Of a stretch of 6,254 nt of DNA, positions 1-6,254 are shown one piece after another. The stretch is from NCBI GenBank assembly GCA_021805955.1, contig JAJZDO010000129.1:1-6254 (forward strand). Direction: 5' to 3'. The notes beneath the pieces are model-generated. The model ran no database searches. It saw only the letters and a list, made by a program, of their open reading frames with translations, and was not told the origin of the DNA. Position 1 is the stretch's first letter. Each line of letters starts with the position of its first letter. This DNA is from Acidobacteriota bacterium. Lineage in GTDB: Bacteria; Acidobacteriota; Terriglobia; Terriglobales; Acidobacteriaceae. Made by a program: the position numbers and the translations under genes.

Positions 1-195
1 ACGAAGTGCTCATCGAAGGGGTCTGCGCATCTCCTGCAAAATCTATCGCGCGCGTATTCCCCCGCATGCCAGCCCGCAATGCATTTCCCGGAAAGTCCAG
101 GAATAGCACGACCGAGACAAGCAAATAGGCGGTTCGTCGGTACTCGGCTGAAACCGCCCGCTTTCGTTGAGGCCAAATCCATCCTCGCGCAAACC

Positions 196-215
196 GCCGA
201 TCCCTATTGATCGGC
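196..215. repeat. Second small stem-loop downstream of the ompH-like gene
   Basis: GCCGATC (196-202) and GATCGGC (209-215) form a perfect 7-base-pair stem around CCTATT. On the plus strand it is followed by AATTT, on the minus strand by GGTTTG; neither is a strong U-tract. It could serve as a weak terminator for a plus-strand gene ending left of here, or back up the hairpin at 274-300. It is too short to assign a function. Confidence 0.35.
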
Positions 216-273
216 AATTTACACAACTCAAGAAGCTGCCTCAAATATGGCGTGGCGACTTTGGCCAACTACC

Positions 274-300
274 TGAGACCCGCTTTGATTGCGGGTCTCA
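274..300 (-). terminator. Hairpin ending the bamA-ompH transcript
   Basis: A perfect 10-base-pair stem, TGAGACCCGC (274-283) with GCGGGTCTCA (291-300), encloses a 7-base A/T-rich loop and starts 41 bases after the ompH-like stop codon. No U-tract follows in the minus direction (GGTAGTTGG), so it is not a canonical intrinsic terminator. Its position and strength still make a 3'-end role the likeliest reading; a palindromic repeat unit is the alternative. Confidence 0.5.
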
Positions 301-341
301 CAACCGACGTATCGAGCGATTTCGTGTTTATGAGACAGCTT

Positions 342-995
342 CTAGTGAGATGTGGTCGTGCTGTGATGATGGGTCGCGGTTGTGCCGCTAGGCGTTGGAG
401 CCGTGGCTGGCGCTGCCGGGATACCGGACTTCTGGTTGTATTCCGCAATGACGGCTTCGCTGATGTCCGCGCCCTTGCTGGCCCAGAGCACTGGGGTTTG
501 CTGCGAGCTCACATCCAACACCACACCGTATCCATTGGTTTTTGCATAGTCCTGCAAGACAGCGCCAAACTTCTGCGCCAGTCCCTGGAACGCTTCGCCG
601 AGGGCCTGCTGGTAATCCGACTGAGCATCCTGGACCTCCCGCTGCAGGGTCTTTTGCTTGTCGTCGATGGTACGCTGGCGCGAGGCGCGCTCCGTCGCAC
701 TCAGTGTCGTGCCATCGGCCTGTAGCTCCTTTTTCAGCGTGTTGATCTGGTCGTCCATCGCCTTCAATTCCGCCTGCTTGGGCGCAAATTTTTGCTGAAG
801 CTTCGCGATGGCTGCGCGACCCTCGTTGGTAGAAACCACGGCCGGCTGAAATGCGATCACCGCTACTTTGGTGGCCCCGGTAGGCGCTACTGCGGATGCC
901 GGCGCGGGTGCGGATGGAGGGCGGCTGGTCTGCGCGGCTGCGCCGACTGTGATGGCTGCTGCCAGTGCGGCAACCGTGAGTAGGGAACGATTCAT
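342..995 (-). CDS. OmpH/Skp-family periplasmic chaperone
   Basis: Skp-type chaperones are trimers that hold unfolded outer-membrane proteins in the periplasm and hand them to BAM. The 217-residue product starts with a signal peptide (MNRSLLTVAALAAAITVGAAA, probable cut before Gln22), then has a Pro/Ala-rich linker (about 23-42). The OmpH core follows: a beta strand KVAVIAFQPAV (43-53), a long charged Ala/Gln/Lys/Glu-rich helical hairpin (about 57-155, the tentacle arms), and a return to strand GYGVVLDVSSQQTPVLW (155-171) with the usual D-I-[ST]-x-A-V-I-x-x-Y ending (177-186). A Pro/Thr/His-rich tail (191-217, with HHH) extends beyond the core; it looks disordered and may bind metal, which is speculation. 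E. coli Skp is about 161 residues, so the excess is the linker and tail. The position directly after bamA is the classical arrangement and supports the call. Confidence 0.92.
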   Translation of the reverse strand: MNRSLLTVAALAAAITVGAAAQTSRPPSAPAPASAVAPTGATKVAVIAFQPAVVSTNEGRAAIAKLQQKFAPKQAELKAMDDQINTLKKELQADGTTLSATERASRQRTIDDKQKTLQREVQDAQSDYQQALGEAFQGLAQKFGAVLQDYAKTNGYGVVLDVSSQQTPVLWASKGADISEAVIAEYNQKSGIPAAPATAPTPSGTTATHHHSTTTSH

Positions 996-1007
996 AATTG
1001 TTTAGAA

Positions 1008-1013
1008 CTCCTT
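1008..1013 (-). promoter_or_regulatory. Ribosome binding site of the ompH-like gene
   Basis: The minus strand reads AAGGAG (within AAAGGAG), 12 bases before the ATG at 995. The spacing is long but usable, and this fixes the start immediately before a signal peptide. The rest of the 126-base gap after bamA (996-1121) holds one small perfect hairpin, CCGCC/GGCGG at 1030-1034 with 1040-1044, and no clear promoter, so readthrough from bamA is the simplest reading. Confidence 0.7.
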
Positions 1014-1121
1014 TATTTCCACTTGAACCCCGCCGTCCAGGCGGAGCAAGGGTTGAAACTTTCATCATCGGCAGACGCCAGCGGCTCGTCTTGCTACAGT
1101 TGCAGGCAACGCTCCTCGGTC

Positions 1122-4088
1122 TTAGAACGAAGTACTGACGCTGACGCGAAGCGTTTTGCGCGGCTCCCACAGAAAATATTTCGCACCGTAGTTTGCCAAC
1201 GCCTGCTGATAGGTGAATTCTCCCGCCCCGCCCGCAGGGAAATACGTGCGGTTAAAGAGGATGCTTGAATTCTCGTTCTGGTGCAACCGGTTTGGATTGA
1301 AAGCAAAATAGAGCCGAACCGGCGCATTGATGATGGGCAGCATCGCGGTAATCTGCGGTCCCACCGAGGTGCGCGGAAGAATATTGGTCCCAGCAATCGC
1401 CCCGAGCCGGCGGGGGAACTGCTGTGGCCACGGAACGCCGCCCTGACAGGTGCCGTTGATCAGGTCCGGGCAACCGTACAAAGCGCCATCCAGGTTCGCC
1501 TTGGCCTGCGGATTCAACAGCAGCTGATTATGATTCAGCGCCATATCCATACCGAAATCTACGTAGAACGAGAAGTCCACCGGGCCGCCGAGCGGAATAC
1601 GGTATTCAATATTGTTCGTGACTTGGGTGTCGCCTCCGACAGAAGCCACGGAATACACCGGCAATGGAACTTGCACCGCACCCAGAGTCGGATTCGTCGG
1701 ATCTCTGGGGACCAGACTCCCGTCGGGATTGGTCAGGTTGTACATCACCTTGGTGGGAACGAAAGAATACGGCGTGGCGGAGCGAACATCGAAGCCGCGT
1801 ATATCGTTTTCACCGCCTGCATAGAAGCGGTCGAAGGGCGACGCCACCAACCCGGCAATACCCTGGATGTACGATGCCTGGATACGGTACGCAAAAATGT
1901 TGCGCCCTTCCGAATTGAAGTGCAACTTCGAAATCGGCTTGAAGAACTTGTATTCCACCAGCGGAGTGATGGAGCTGACGTTGCCTCCCAGGCCAGACCC
2001 CTGCAAGACGAAGTTCAGGCTCTGCCCGTTTCGCGGCCGGTATGGATTTCCCACGGTGCTGTAGGAGTAGCTCAGCGAAACCTGACTGGTGATGATCCCG
2101 TTCAACGCGCTTCTGCCGGTCGTTCCATGGCGGAAGTTCAGATACTGAAACAGGTTCGTGGACGCAGGACTGAACGCCTGGACATTGGAACGGTCCAAGC
2201 TGTAGGTCGCGCCGATGCGTTTGAAGGTGCGCGGAATCGGATAGCTGGCCGAAAGGCTCACGCCGCTTTTCGTCTGGTTATAATTCTGCACGAACGATTG
2301 CTGTGCAGTATCGAAATTCTGGCTCCTTCCGGTCAAGGAAAGAGGATTCTTGTATGCGTTGTACTGTGACTTCTGCGTGGTCACCTGGAAACCCAGGGAG
2401 AGCGGATGGTTCTTCACATACGGAATCGTCATGCCAAACGTAATGTTGCGCTGCAGGTCGCCTATAGCTGCTTGCAAGGTGAGCGATTCGCCAAGTCCCA
2501 GAAAGTTGTTGGTCTGATAGTTCAAGCCGAGGAATGCGCCGGACAAGCCGCTGAAGCCGCCATTCAGCCCGATGGAGTTCTTGCCTTTTTCCTTCACGTT
2601 CAACAGCAAATTCACCGTGCCGTTATCCGCATCCTGCTGCGTTTCAGAATCTTGGTCCACCTTCAGCGGATTGAAATAACTCAGCTGGTTCAACCGCAAC
2701 AAACTCATCTCCCACAGATGGCTGTTGTAGACCTGGCCCTCTTCCAGCAGCAATTCGCGTCGGATGACGCTGTCGCGTGTCGTCGTGTTGCCGCGGAACT
2801 CAATCCGTGAAACGTAGTACGGCTTTCCTTCATCGATGTCGATGTTCAGGTAGACCAGCTTCTTGGGCTCATCGATGCGAGGCGTCGGGACCGCGGTGAA
2901 ATTGATGTAGCCCAACTGCCCATAGGCCTTGCGCATGTTCTCCAGACCCTTGCCCACCAGCGATGCGTCGAAAATCTGCCCATCCTTCAGCTTGAACAGC
3001 GCACGCAGCGCTTGCACGTTGGTCACCCGCTTGTTTCCAGTGAACGTGATACCACCCAGACGGTATCGATCGCCTTCCTCCACCGGGATGGTGATGTCGA
3101 TCAACTTCCCCTTCCGTGAATGAATCAGTGGGATGTACAGGCCACCCTGGTTGCGAATGTGCGTCAGCGGCTGTTCCACGCTGGCCCGGAAGTACCCACG
3201 ATCCCGGTATGCCTGCCGCACACGCTCGGTATCCTCCTCCAGCTTGCTTTCGTCGTAAGTGCGGGCGAACAGATTCTCCAGAATGATGGAATGCGGGATG
3301 CCGATCGGCTTCAGGTTCTTCATGGAAGCCCGCAGCGTTCGGCTGGAAACGTTCTTGTTCCCTTCAAACTTGATGTGGCCCACCTTGACTGTGGGGCCTT
3401 CCTTGATATTGAAATTCACCGAGACCGATGCCGGCGGGATCGTCTTGATGACCGTATGGATGGTCGCAAACTGGTGTCCGTGCTCGGCCAGCAGTTCCTT
3501 CAGCACGGTTTCCGCCAGCTTGATCTTGGTGGGGTCGTACTGGCTGTCGACCGTCAACGGCACCTTCGCCTTCTTGAAGCGATCCAGCACATCGGACTGC
3601 GAAACCGAGTTGAGCCCCTTGTAATTGATCTCGCGAATGGTCGGACGTTCGCGAACGATGATCGTCAGGATGATGCCTTTGGGCGTCGTCTCGCGGTTGA
3701 TCTGAACATTCTCAAAATATCCCGTGTTCCAAAGAGAATTGAAGTCACGCTCCACCGTGGCGGAATCGTAGGGATCGCCGACGTGCGAGAAAATACGGGC
3801 GAGAATCGTTTCCTTGGGAATTCTGCGATTGCCGATCACGCGGATTTCGCTGATGATGCTGCCCTGCGGGGTGCTGGCTTCGCTGGCGGGCGCCACGTTC
3901 TGTAGTGGGGATTGGGAGTCGGACTGGGCCCGGGCGTTCAAGCCTACGCCGAGAAACAACAGTACCGCCGCAAGGACCTGGATAGTCCGGCGGAGGCGTC
4001 GAAACTGTCGAATCCACGGACAGCGCGCGCTCGTGGTCCGTTGGTTTGGGACATGGTAGCCCCCTACACTCGCGGGAAAAATATGCAC
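1122..4088 (-). CDS. bamA: Outer membrane protein assembly factor BamA (Omp85 family)
   Basis: BamA is the core of the BAM complex and folds beta-barrel proteins into the outer membrane. The 988-residue product has a basic n-region (RQFRRLRR), a hydrophobic core at about 35-50 and an AxA-type cleavage site (NARA|Q, after 54). Five POTRA domains follow, at about 78-150, 151-231, 233-338 (enlarged by an insert near 303-330), 340-420 and 424-500, and then the barrel at 502-988. The barrel shows the conserved loop-6 motif IRGF (763-766) and ends in the beta-signal-like strand TLRVSVSTSF with a terminal Phe. It is longer than E. coli BamA (810 aa); much of the excess lies in long loops, at 782-820 and around Cys873 and Cys881. 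The start is a GTG, the only common start codon between the upstream in-frame stop (4128-4130) and the signal-peptide core; its ribosome site is poor. An ATG at 4054 has a better one but is out of frame. It probably has its own promoter and is cotranscribed with the ompH-like gene. Confidence 0.97.
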   Translation of the reverse strand: MHIFPASVGGYHVPNQRTTSARCPWIRQFRRLRRTIQVLAAVLLFLGVGLNARAQSDSQSPLQNVAPASEASTPQGSIISEIRVIGNRRIPKETILARIFSHVGDPYDSATVERDFNSLWNTGYFENVQINRETTPKGIILTIIVRERPTIREINYKGLNSVSQSDVLDRFKKAKVPLTVDSQYDPTKIKLAETVLKELLAEHGHQFATIHTVIKTIPPASVSVNFNIKEGPTVKVGHIKFEGNKNVSSRTLRASMKNLKPIGIPHSIILENLFARTYDESKLEEDTERVRQAYRDRGYFRASVEQPLTHIRNQGGLYIPLIHSRKGKLIDITIPVEEGDRYRLGGITFTGNKRVTNVQALRALFKLKDGQIFDASLVGKGLENMRKAYGQLGYINFTAVPTPRIDEPKKLVYLNIDIDEGKPYYVSRIEFRGNTTTRDSVIRRELLLEEGQVYNSHLWEMSLLRLNQLSYFNPLKVDQDSETQQDADNGTVNLLLNVKEKGKNSIGLNGGFSGLSGAFLGLNYQTNNFLGLGESLTLQAAIGDLQRNITFGMTIPYVKNHPLSLGFQVTTQKSQYNAYKNPLSLTGRSQNFDTAQQSFVQNYNQTKSGVSLSASYPIPRTFKRIGATYSLDRSNVQAFSPASTNLFQYLNFRHGTTGRSALNGIITSQVSLSYSYSTVGNPYRPRNGQSLNFVLQGSGLGGNVSSITPLVEYKFFKPISKLHFNSEGRNIFAYRIQASYIQGIAGLVASPFDRFYAGGENDIRGFDVRSATPYSFVPTKVMYNLTNPDGSLVPRDPTNPTLGAVQVPLPVYSVASVGGDTQVTNNIEYRIPLGGPVDFSFYVDFGMDMALNHNQLLLNPQAKANLDGALYGCPDLINGTCQGGVPWPQQFPRRLGAIAGTNILPRTSVGPQITAMLPIINAPVRLYFAFNPNRLHQNENSSILFNRTYFPAGGAGEFTYQQALANYGAKYFLWEPRKTLRVSVSTSF
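3944..4054 (-). other. Short out-of-frame ORF with good ribosome site inside the bamA 5' end
   Basis: An ATG at 4054 is preceded by TAGGGGG (4060-4066) at 5-base spacing, a better Shine-Dalgarno arrangement than the one before the bamA GTG. It opens a 36-codon frame, beginning MSQTNGPRARAV and ending at TAG, that overlaps the signal-peptide codons of bamA in another frame. The peptide matches nothing I know. It could be a translated leader peptide, a chance start, or the real bamA start separated from its frame by a one-base indel in the sequence or the strain. Confidence 0.2.
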
Positions 4089-4126
4089 ACCCTCACTGCC
4101 AAAAATCGATTCCAGAGGAAAACACG

Positions 4127-4132
4127 ATTATA
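4127..4132 (-). promoter_or_regulatory. Putative -10 box (TATAAT) of the bamA promoter
   Basis: The minus strand reads CCCGTATAATCGTG here, an exact sigma-70 -10 consensus. A start site about seven bases downstream (near 4120) would give a leader of roughly 30 bases before the GTG at 4088. No good TTGACA-like -35 box sits 16-18 bases upstream (around 4149-4156) and there is no extended TG, so activity may need an activator or the match may be chance. Its position in the gap directly before bamA supports a real promoter. Confidence 0.5.
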
Positions 4133-4274
4133 CGGGAGATGGCCGCTCGATCCTAGCGCACTTCCACCCTGGCTCATTTTTCGTTGTGAAACGCCATTGA
4201 CCTGCGCTCCGGACTCCAAAAACGTCTTGAGACCAGCTAGCTTTCCAACTGGGCCTCAATGACAAATTCCTCTA

Positions 4275-4401
4275 TGGGTGCCCCAGGTCGCACCCGCCGC
4301 GGATCGCCGCGGCGACAGACCCGGATGTGTATCGAACACCCGTTATGCCGCTCTCTCAATCCCACATCTCAGAATCGAGATGTGGGGCACCCAGATGCCC
4401 C
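4275..4401. repeat. Cluster of four palindromic stem-loops bounded by an 11-base inverted repeat
   Basis: Four perfect stems occur in 127 bases: GGGTGC/GCACCC (4276-4281 with 4290-4295), CGCCGCGG/CCGCGGCG (4295-4302 with 4307-4314), CCCACATCTC/GAGATGTGGG (4361-4370 with 4377-4386) and GGGGCA/TGCCCC (4384-4389 with 4396-4401). The word TGGGTGCCCCA at 4275-4285 recurs in inverted orientation at 4383-4393. The element lies between the oxidoreductase stop and the bamA promoter. This resembles a REP/BIME-type extragenic repeat, and I recall similar GGGTGCCCCACATCTC words scattered through Acidobacteriota genomes, but copy number cannot be judged from one window. A role in mRNA end formation or protection is inference. 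Confidence 0.7.
4361..4386 (-). terminator. Terminator-like hairpin after the oxidoreductase gene
   Basis: A perfect 10-base-pair stem with a 6-base loop (AGAATC on the plus strand) begins 29 bases past the oxidoreductase stop codon. In the minus direction it is followed by ATTGAGAGAG and not by a run of U, so it is not a textbook intrinsic terminator. It may stall or stabilise the 3' end, or be only part of the surrounding palindromic repeat. It overlaps by three bases a 6-base-pair hairpin at 4384-4401, so the two full stems cannot both form. Confidence 0.4.
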
Positions 4402-4415
4402 TCGAACGCCACGAT

Positions 4416-6254
4416 TCATGGTTCATTGCATTCGCTTCCCTGCTGCGTCCGGCGCACTTCCACCAGCGTAGAGTAAAACGTCGGCCCTCCACCCAGATCC
4501 GTCAGCGTCTCACTGGTCAGCACGTTGACGCCTTGCCCATCACAAGTGAGCTTGTTCCATCCTAAACGGGAAGCGGCCACTCCGGCAGGGACAGTTGCAA
4601 TCACTTTCGCTCGCAGCGGAATTTTTCCGCGTTCATTGAACACCTCGACCGCGTCTCCGTCGGCAATCCCGCGAGCCAGCGCGTCTGCCGGGTGCATTTC
4701 CAGCACGCCGAAATGCGTCGCTTCCATCACCCGGTGAGAGGCAAGACCGGCAAATGTAGAGTTCATATAGTTGTCCCCCTTGCGCGCCAACAGCTCCAGC
4801 GGAAACCTGCGCGCCAGCGGCGAGTGGCGCGATTCCTCTGCAGCGACGTAGCCCGGCAAAGGATCGTGTCCCTGTGCCGCCAGCGTTTCCGAGTAAAACT
4901 CCGCCTTGCCGGATGGAGTGCGAAACCATTCTTCCGAAACAAATGGCTGGAATGCGCCGTCATTTGTTTCCTGCGGAAACTTTACCCGGATAGAATGCCG
5001 GGCTTCCAACTGCTCGCGCGTGATTCCCTCCAGCCAGGGCGATGTCGTTCCGCTCAAAGCCTGGTCGATCATGTCGTCTTCTGTATCCAGAAAACAGGGT
5101 TCCGTGAAACCCATATGTTGCGCCAACTGCCGAAACAGGGTGACGTTCGATCGTGCTTCGCCCAGCGGCGCAATTGCCTGCTCGGAGAGTTGCAAATGGT
5201 ACTGACCGTAGGCGCCCTCGAAATCCTTATGCTCAAGAAAAGTTGTCGCTGGCAGGACGATGTCAGCGTAATCCGTGGTGTCGGTGAAAAATTGCTCATG
5301 CACCACGGTGAACAAATCGGCCCGCCGCAGTCCGCGCAACACGGCGGTCTGATTGGGCGCAATCGCCGCCGGATTGGAGTTGTAGACCACCATCGCCTGC
5401 ACCGGCGGGTCGCTGAGTTCCGTCAGCGCGTGCCCCAGCCGACTCATATTCACCACGCGACCCAGGCGGCCAATGGAACTCTTCAGCGCGAGGTCAGGCC
5501 GCTCCAGCGCCTGCTTGTTGAACTGAAACGCTCCGCTGGTGGAAAGCTGCAAGCCCCCGCCCAGGTGTTTCCATGCGCCGGTCAGACAGGGCAGCATGGC
5601 AATGGCACGCGCCGCGGCCCCGCCATTTTGTCCGCGCTGCACACCGTAGTTCATGCGAATCACCGACGGAGTTGCGGTCGCATATTCCCGCGCCAACCGC
5701 ACAATATCTTCCGTGGACAATCCCGTCACTTCGGCCACGCAGGCCGGCGTATATTCCTTTGCACGGTCGCGCAGCGGCTCAAATCCATGAGTCAGGCGCT
5801 GCACATAGTCCGCGTCATACAGATTCTCCTTGATCAGCACATGCATCATGCCCAGCGCCAGGGCCGAGTCCGTCCCCGGACGAATCTGCAAATGCCAGTC
5901 CGCAGCCTGTGCCGTTCGAGTCTTATAGGGATCGATCATAATCAGGCGTGCGCCCTTCTGCCGCGCTTCTTCGATAAACGGCCACAGGTGCACATTGGTG
6001 CCAAGAATATTCGCTCCCCAAGCGAGAATGGTGCGGGCATGGCGGAAATGTTCCGGATCGGTGCCCAGCTTGGCTCCATAGACCGCCATCAACGCCTCGC
6101 CGCCGGCCGCCGAACAAATCGTGCGATCAAGCCGCGACGCTCCCAGGCGAGAAAAAAAACGCCGGTCCATGGAGCCGTATCCCAACACGGCCATATTTCC
6201 TGCGTAGGAGTAGGGCAGAATGGATTCCGGCCCGAATTTTGAGGAGATGATATC
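4416..6254 (-). CDS. Molybdopterin (Mo-bis-MGD) oxidoreductase, 5'-truncated by window edge
   Basis: This is a member of the DMSO reductase/formate dehydrogenase superfamily, which moves electrons to or from a small substrate at a molybdenum centre held by two pterin guanine dinucleotides. The frame stays open to the last base (reading DIISSKFGPESILPYSYAGN before the first in-frame ATG at 6194), so that ATG is internal and the true start is outside. The visible 612 residues contain, in order: a Cys at about residue 47 (DRTICSAAGG), where nitrate reductase NapA and formate dehydrogenases carry their Cys/Sec Mo ligand; the pterin-binding stretch WGANILGTNVHLWP; IDPYKTRTAQAADWHLQIRP; the late TPSGKAEFYSE motif; and a C-terminal dinucleotide-binding domain (about 484-612). 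The expected N-terminal 4Fe-4S cysteine motif cannot be checked. There is no Tat signal to see and no partner subunit in view, so substrate and location are unknown. Automatic annotations may call such proteins formate dehydrogenase or BisC-like. Family assignment is secure; the reaction is not. Confidence 0.95.
   Translation of the reverse strand, partial: DIISSKFGPESILPYSYAGNMAVLGYGSMDRRFFSRLGASRLDRTICSAAGGEALMAVYGAKLGTDPEHFRHARTILAWGANILGTNVHLWPFIEEARQKGARLIMIDPYKTRTAQAADWHLQIRPGTDSALALGMMHVLIKENLYDADYVQRLTHGFEPLRDRAKEYTPACVAEVTGLSTEDIVRLAREYATATPSVIRMNYGVQRGQNGGAAARAIAMLPCLTGAWKHLGGGLQLSTSGAFQFNKQALERPDLALKSSIGRLGRVVNMSRLGHALTELSDPPVQAMVVYNSNPAAIAPNQTAVLRGLRRADLFTVVHEQFFTDTTDYADIVLPATTFLEHKDFEGAYGQYHLQLSEQAIAPLGEARSNVTLFRQLAQHMGFTEPCFLDTEDDMIDQALSGTTSPWLEGITREQLEARHSIRVKFPQETNDGAFQPFVSEEWFRTPSGKAEFYSETLAAQGHDPLPGYVAAEESRHSPLARRFPLELLARKGDNYMNSTFAGLASHRVMEATHFGVLEMHPADALARGIADGDAVEVFNERGKIPLRAKVIATVPAGVAASRLGWNKLTCDGQGVNVLTSETLTDLGGGPTFYSTLVEVRRTQQGSECNEP

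Larger units (their letters stand above)
1..341. other. Gene-poor region after the ompH-like gene
   Basis: Apart from the two hairpins at 196-215 and 274-300, I see no supported feature. One plus-strand frame is open from the left edge to TGA at 208-210 and another to TAG at 126-128; their translations look like neither a known family nor ordinary protein. A 62-codon minus-strand frame (43-231) is Cys/Arg-rich and unrecognised. The usual downstream neighbour lpxD does not begin convincingly here; an ATG at 13-11 on the minus strand has no well-spaced ribosome site. Confidence 0.5.

Noticed and set aside
1..210. Plus-strand frame open from the left edge to TGA at 208-210, possibly the 3' end of a gene
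   Set aside because: The translation does not resemble any family and two other frames are also open for over 100 bases, so coding cannot be supported.
388..1170. A 260-codon minus-strand frame overlapping the ompH-like gene
   Set aside because: The 217-codon frame on the same strand has a signal peptide, the OmpH core and a good ribosome site; the longer frame has none of these.
1281..2369. A 362-codon plus-strand frame opposite the bamA barrel
   Set aside because: It is a shadow of bamA: Arg-rich, no domain, no ribosome site that stands out.
3120..3905. A 261-codon plus-strand frame opposite the POTRA region
   Set aside because: Antisense shadow of clearly coding BamA sequence; composition is typical of a reversed reading frame.
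4275..4401. CRISPR array or insertion-sequence ends
   Set aside because: There are only two copies of the 11-base word, in inverted orientation, with no regular spacers, no transposase and no target-site duplication seen.
4259..4565. Short plus-strand frames across the palindrome cluster
   Set aside because: They run through the stem-loops and into the antisense of the oxidoreductase 3' end, with no ribosome site or recognisable product.
6192..6194. ATG at 6194 as the start of the oxidoreductase
   Set aside because: The frame is open for 20 more codons to the window edge and that sequence (ILPYSYAGN) reads as continuous family sequence, so the ATG is internal.
4692..6242. A 516-codon open frame on the plus strand, antisense to the oxidoreductase
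   Set aside because: It lies wholly opposite a gene with strong family motifs, its translation is rich in Arg/His/Gln with no recognisable domain, and long antisense frames are expected in GC-rich coding DNA.

Overview
The window looks like a stretch of a Gram-negative, moderately GC-rich bacterial chromosome. All three recognisable genes lie on the minus strand and are read from right to left: a molybdopterin oxidoreductase cut by the right edge, then bamA, then an ompH/skp-type periplasmic chaperone gene. The very long BamA, the OmpH-like partner and the palindromic intergenic sequence resemble what I remember of Acidobacteriota (Terriglobia). That assignment is inference; no marker gene in the window proves it.

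Layout from right to left. Positions 6254-4416 hold the C-terminal ~612 codons of a Mo-bis-MGD oxidoreductase; its N-terminus, where an iron-sulfur motif would sit, lies outside the window. Positions 4415-4089 are a 327-base intergenic region. Its right part (4275-4401) is a cluster of four perfect stem-loops flanked by an 11-base inverted repeat, and its left part carries a perfect TATAAT box placed to serve bamA. Positions 4088-1122 encode BamA (988 aa, signal peptide, five POTRA domains, 16-strand-type barrel with an IRGF motif). After a 126-base gap, positions 995-342 encode an OmpH/Skp-like chaperone. Positions 341-1 contain no convincing gene but hold two stem-loops; the nearer one lies 41 bases past the ompH stop and probably ends the transcript.

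BamA and OmpH form a functional pair. The chaperone would carry unfolded outer-membrane proteins across the periplasm, and BamA would fold and insert them. In many Gram-negative bacteria this pair is followed by lpxD-fabZ-lpxA. Here a hairpin and a gene-poor stretch follow instead, at least up to the window edge. The oxidoreductase has no obvious functional link to the pair and seems to be a separate transcription unit.

I found no CRISPR array, tRNA, rRNA, transposase, phage gene or defence system. The points most worth checking are the palindrome cluster, the uncertain bamA start (a well-placed ATG with a good Shine-Dalgarno sequence is in the wrong frame), and the cysteine pair in the BamA barrel.
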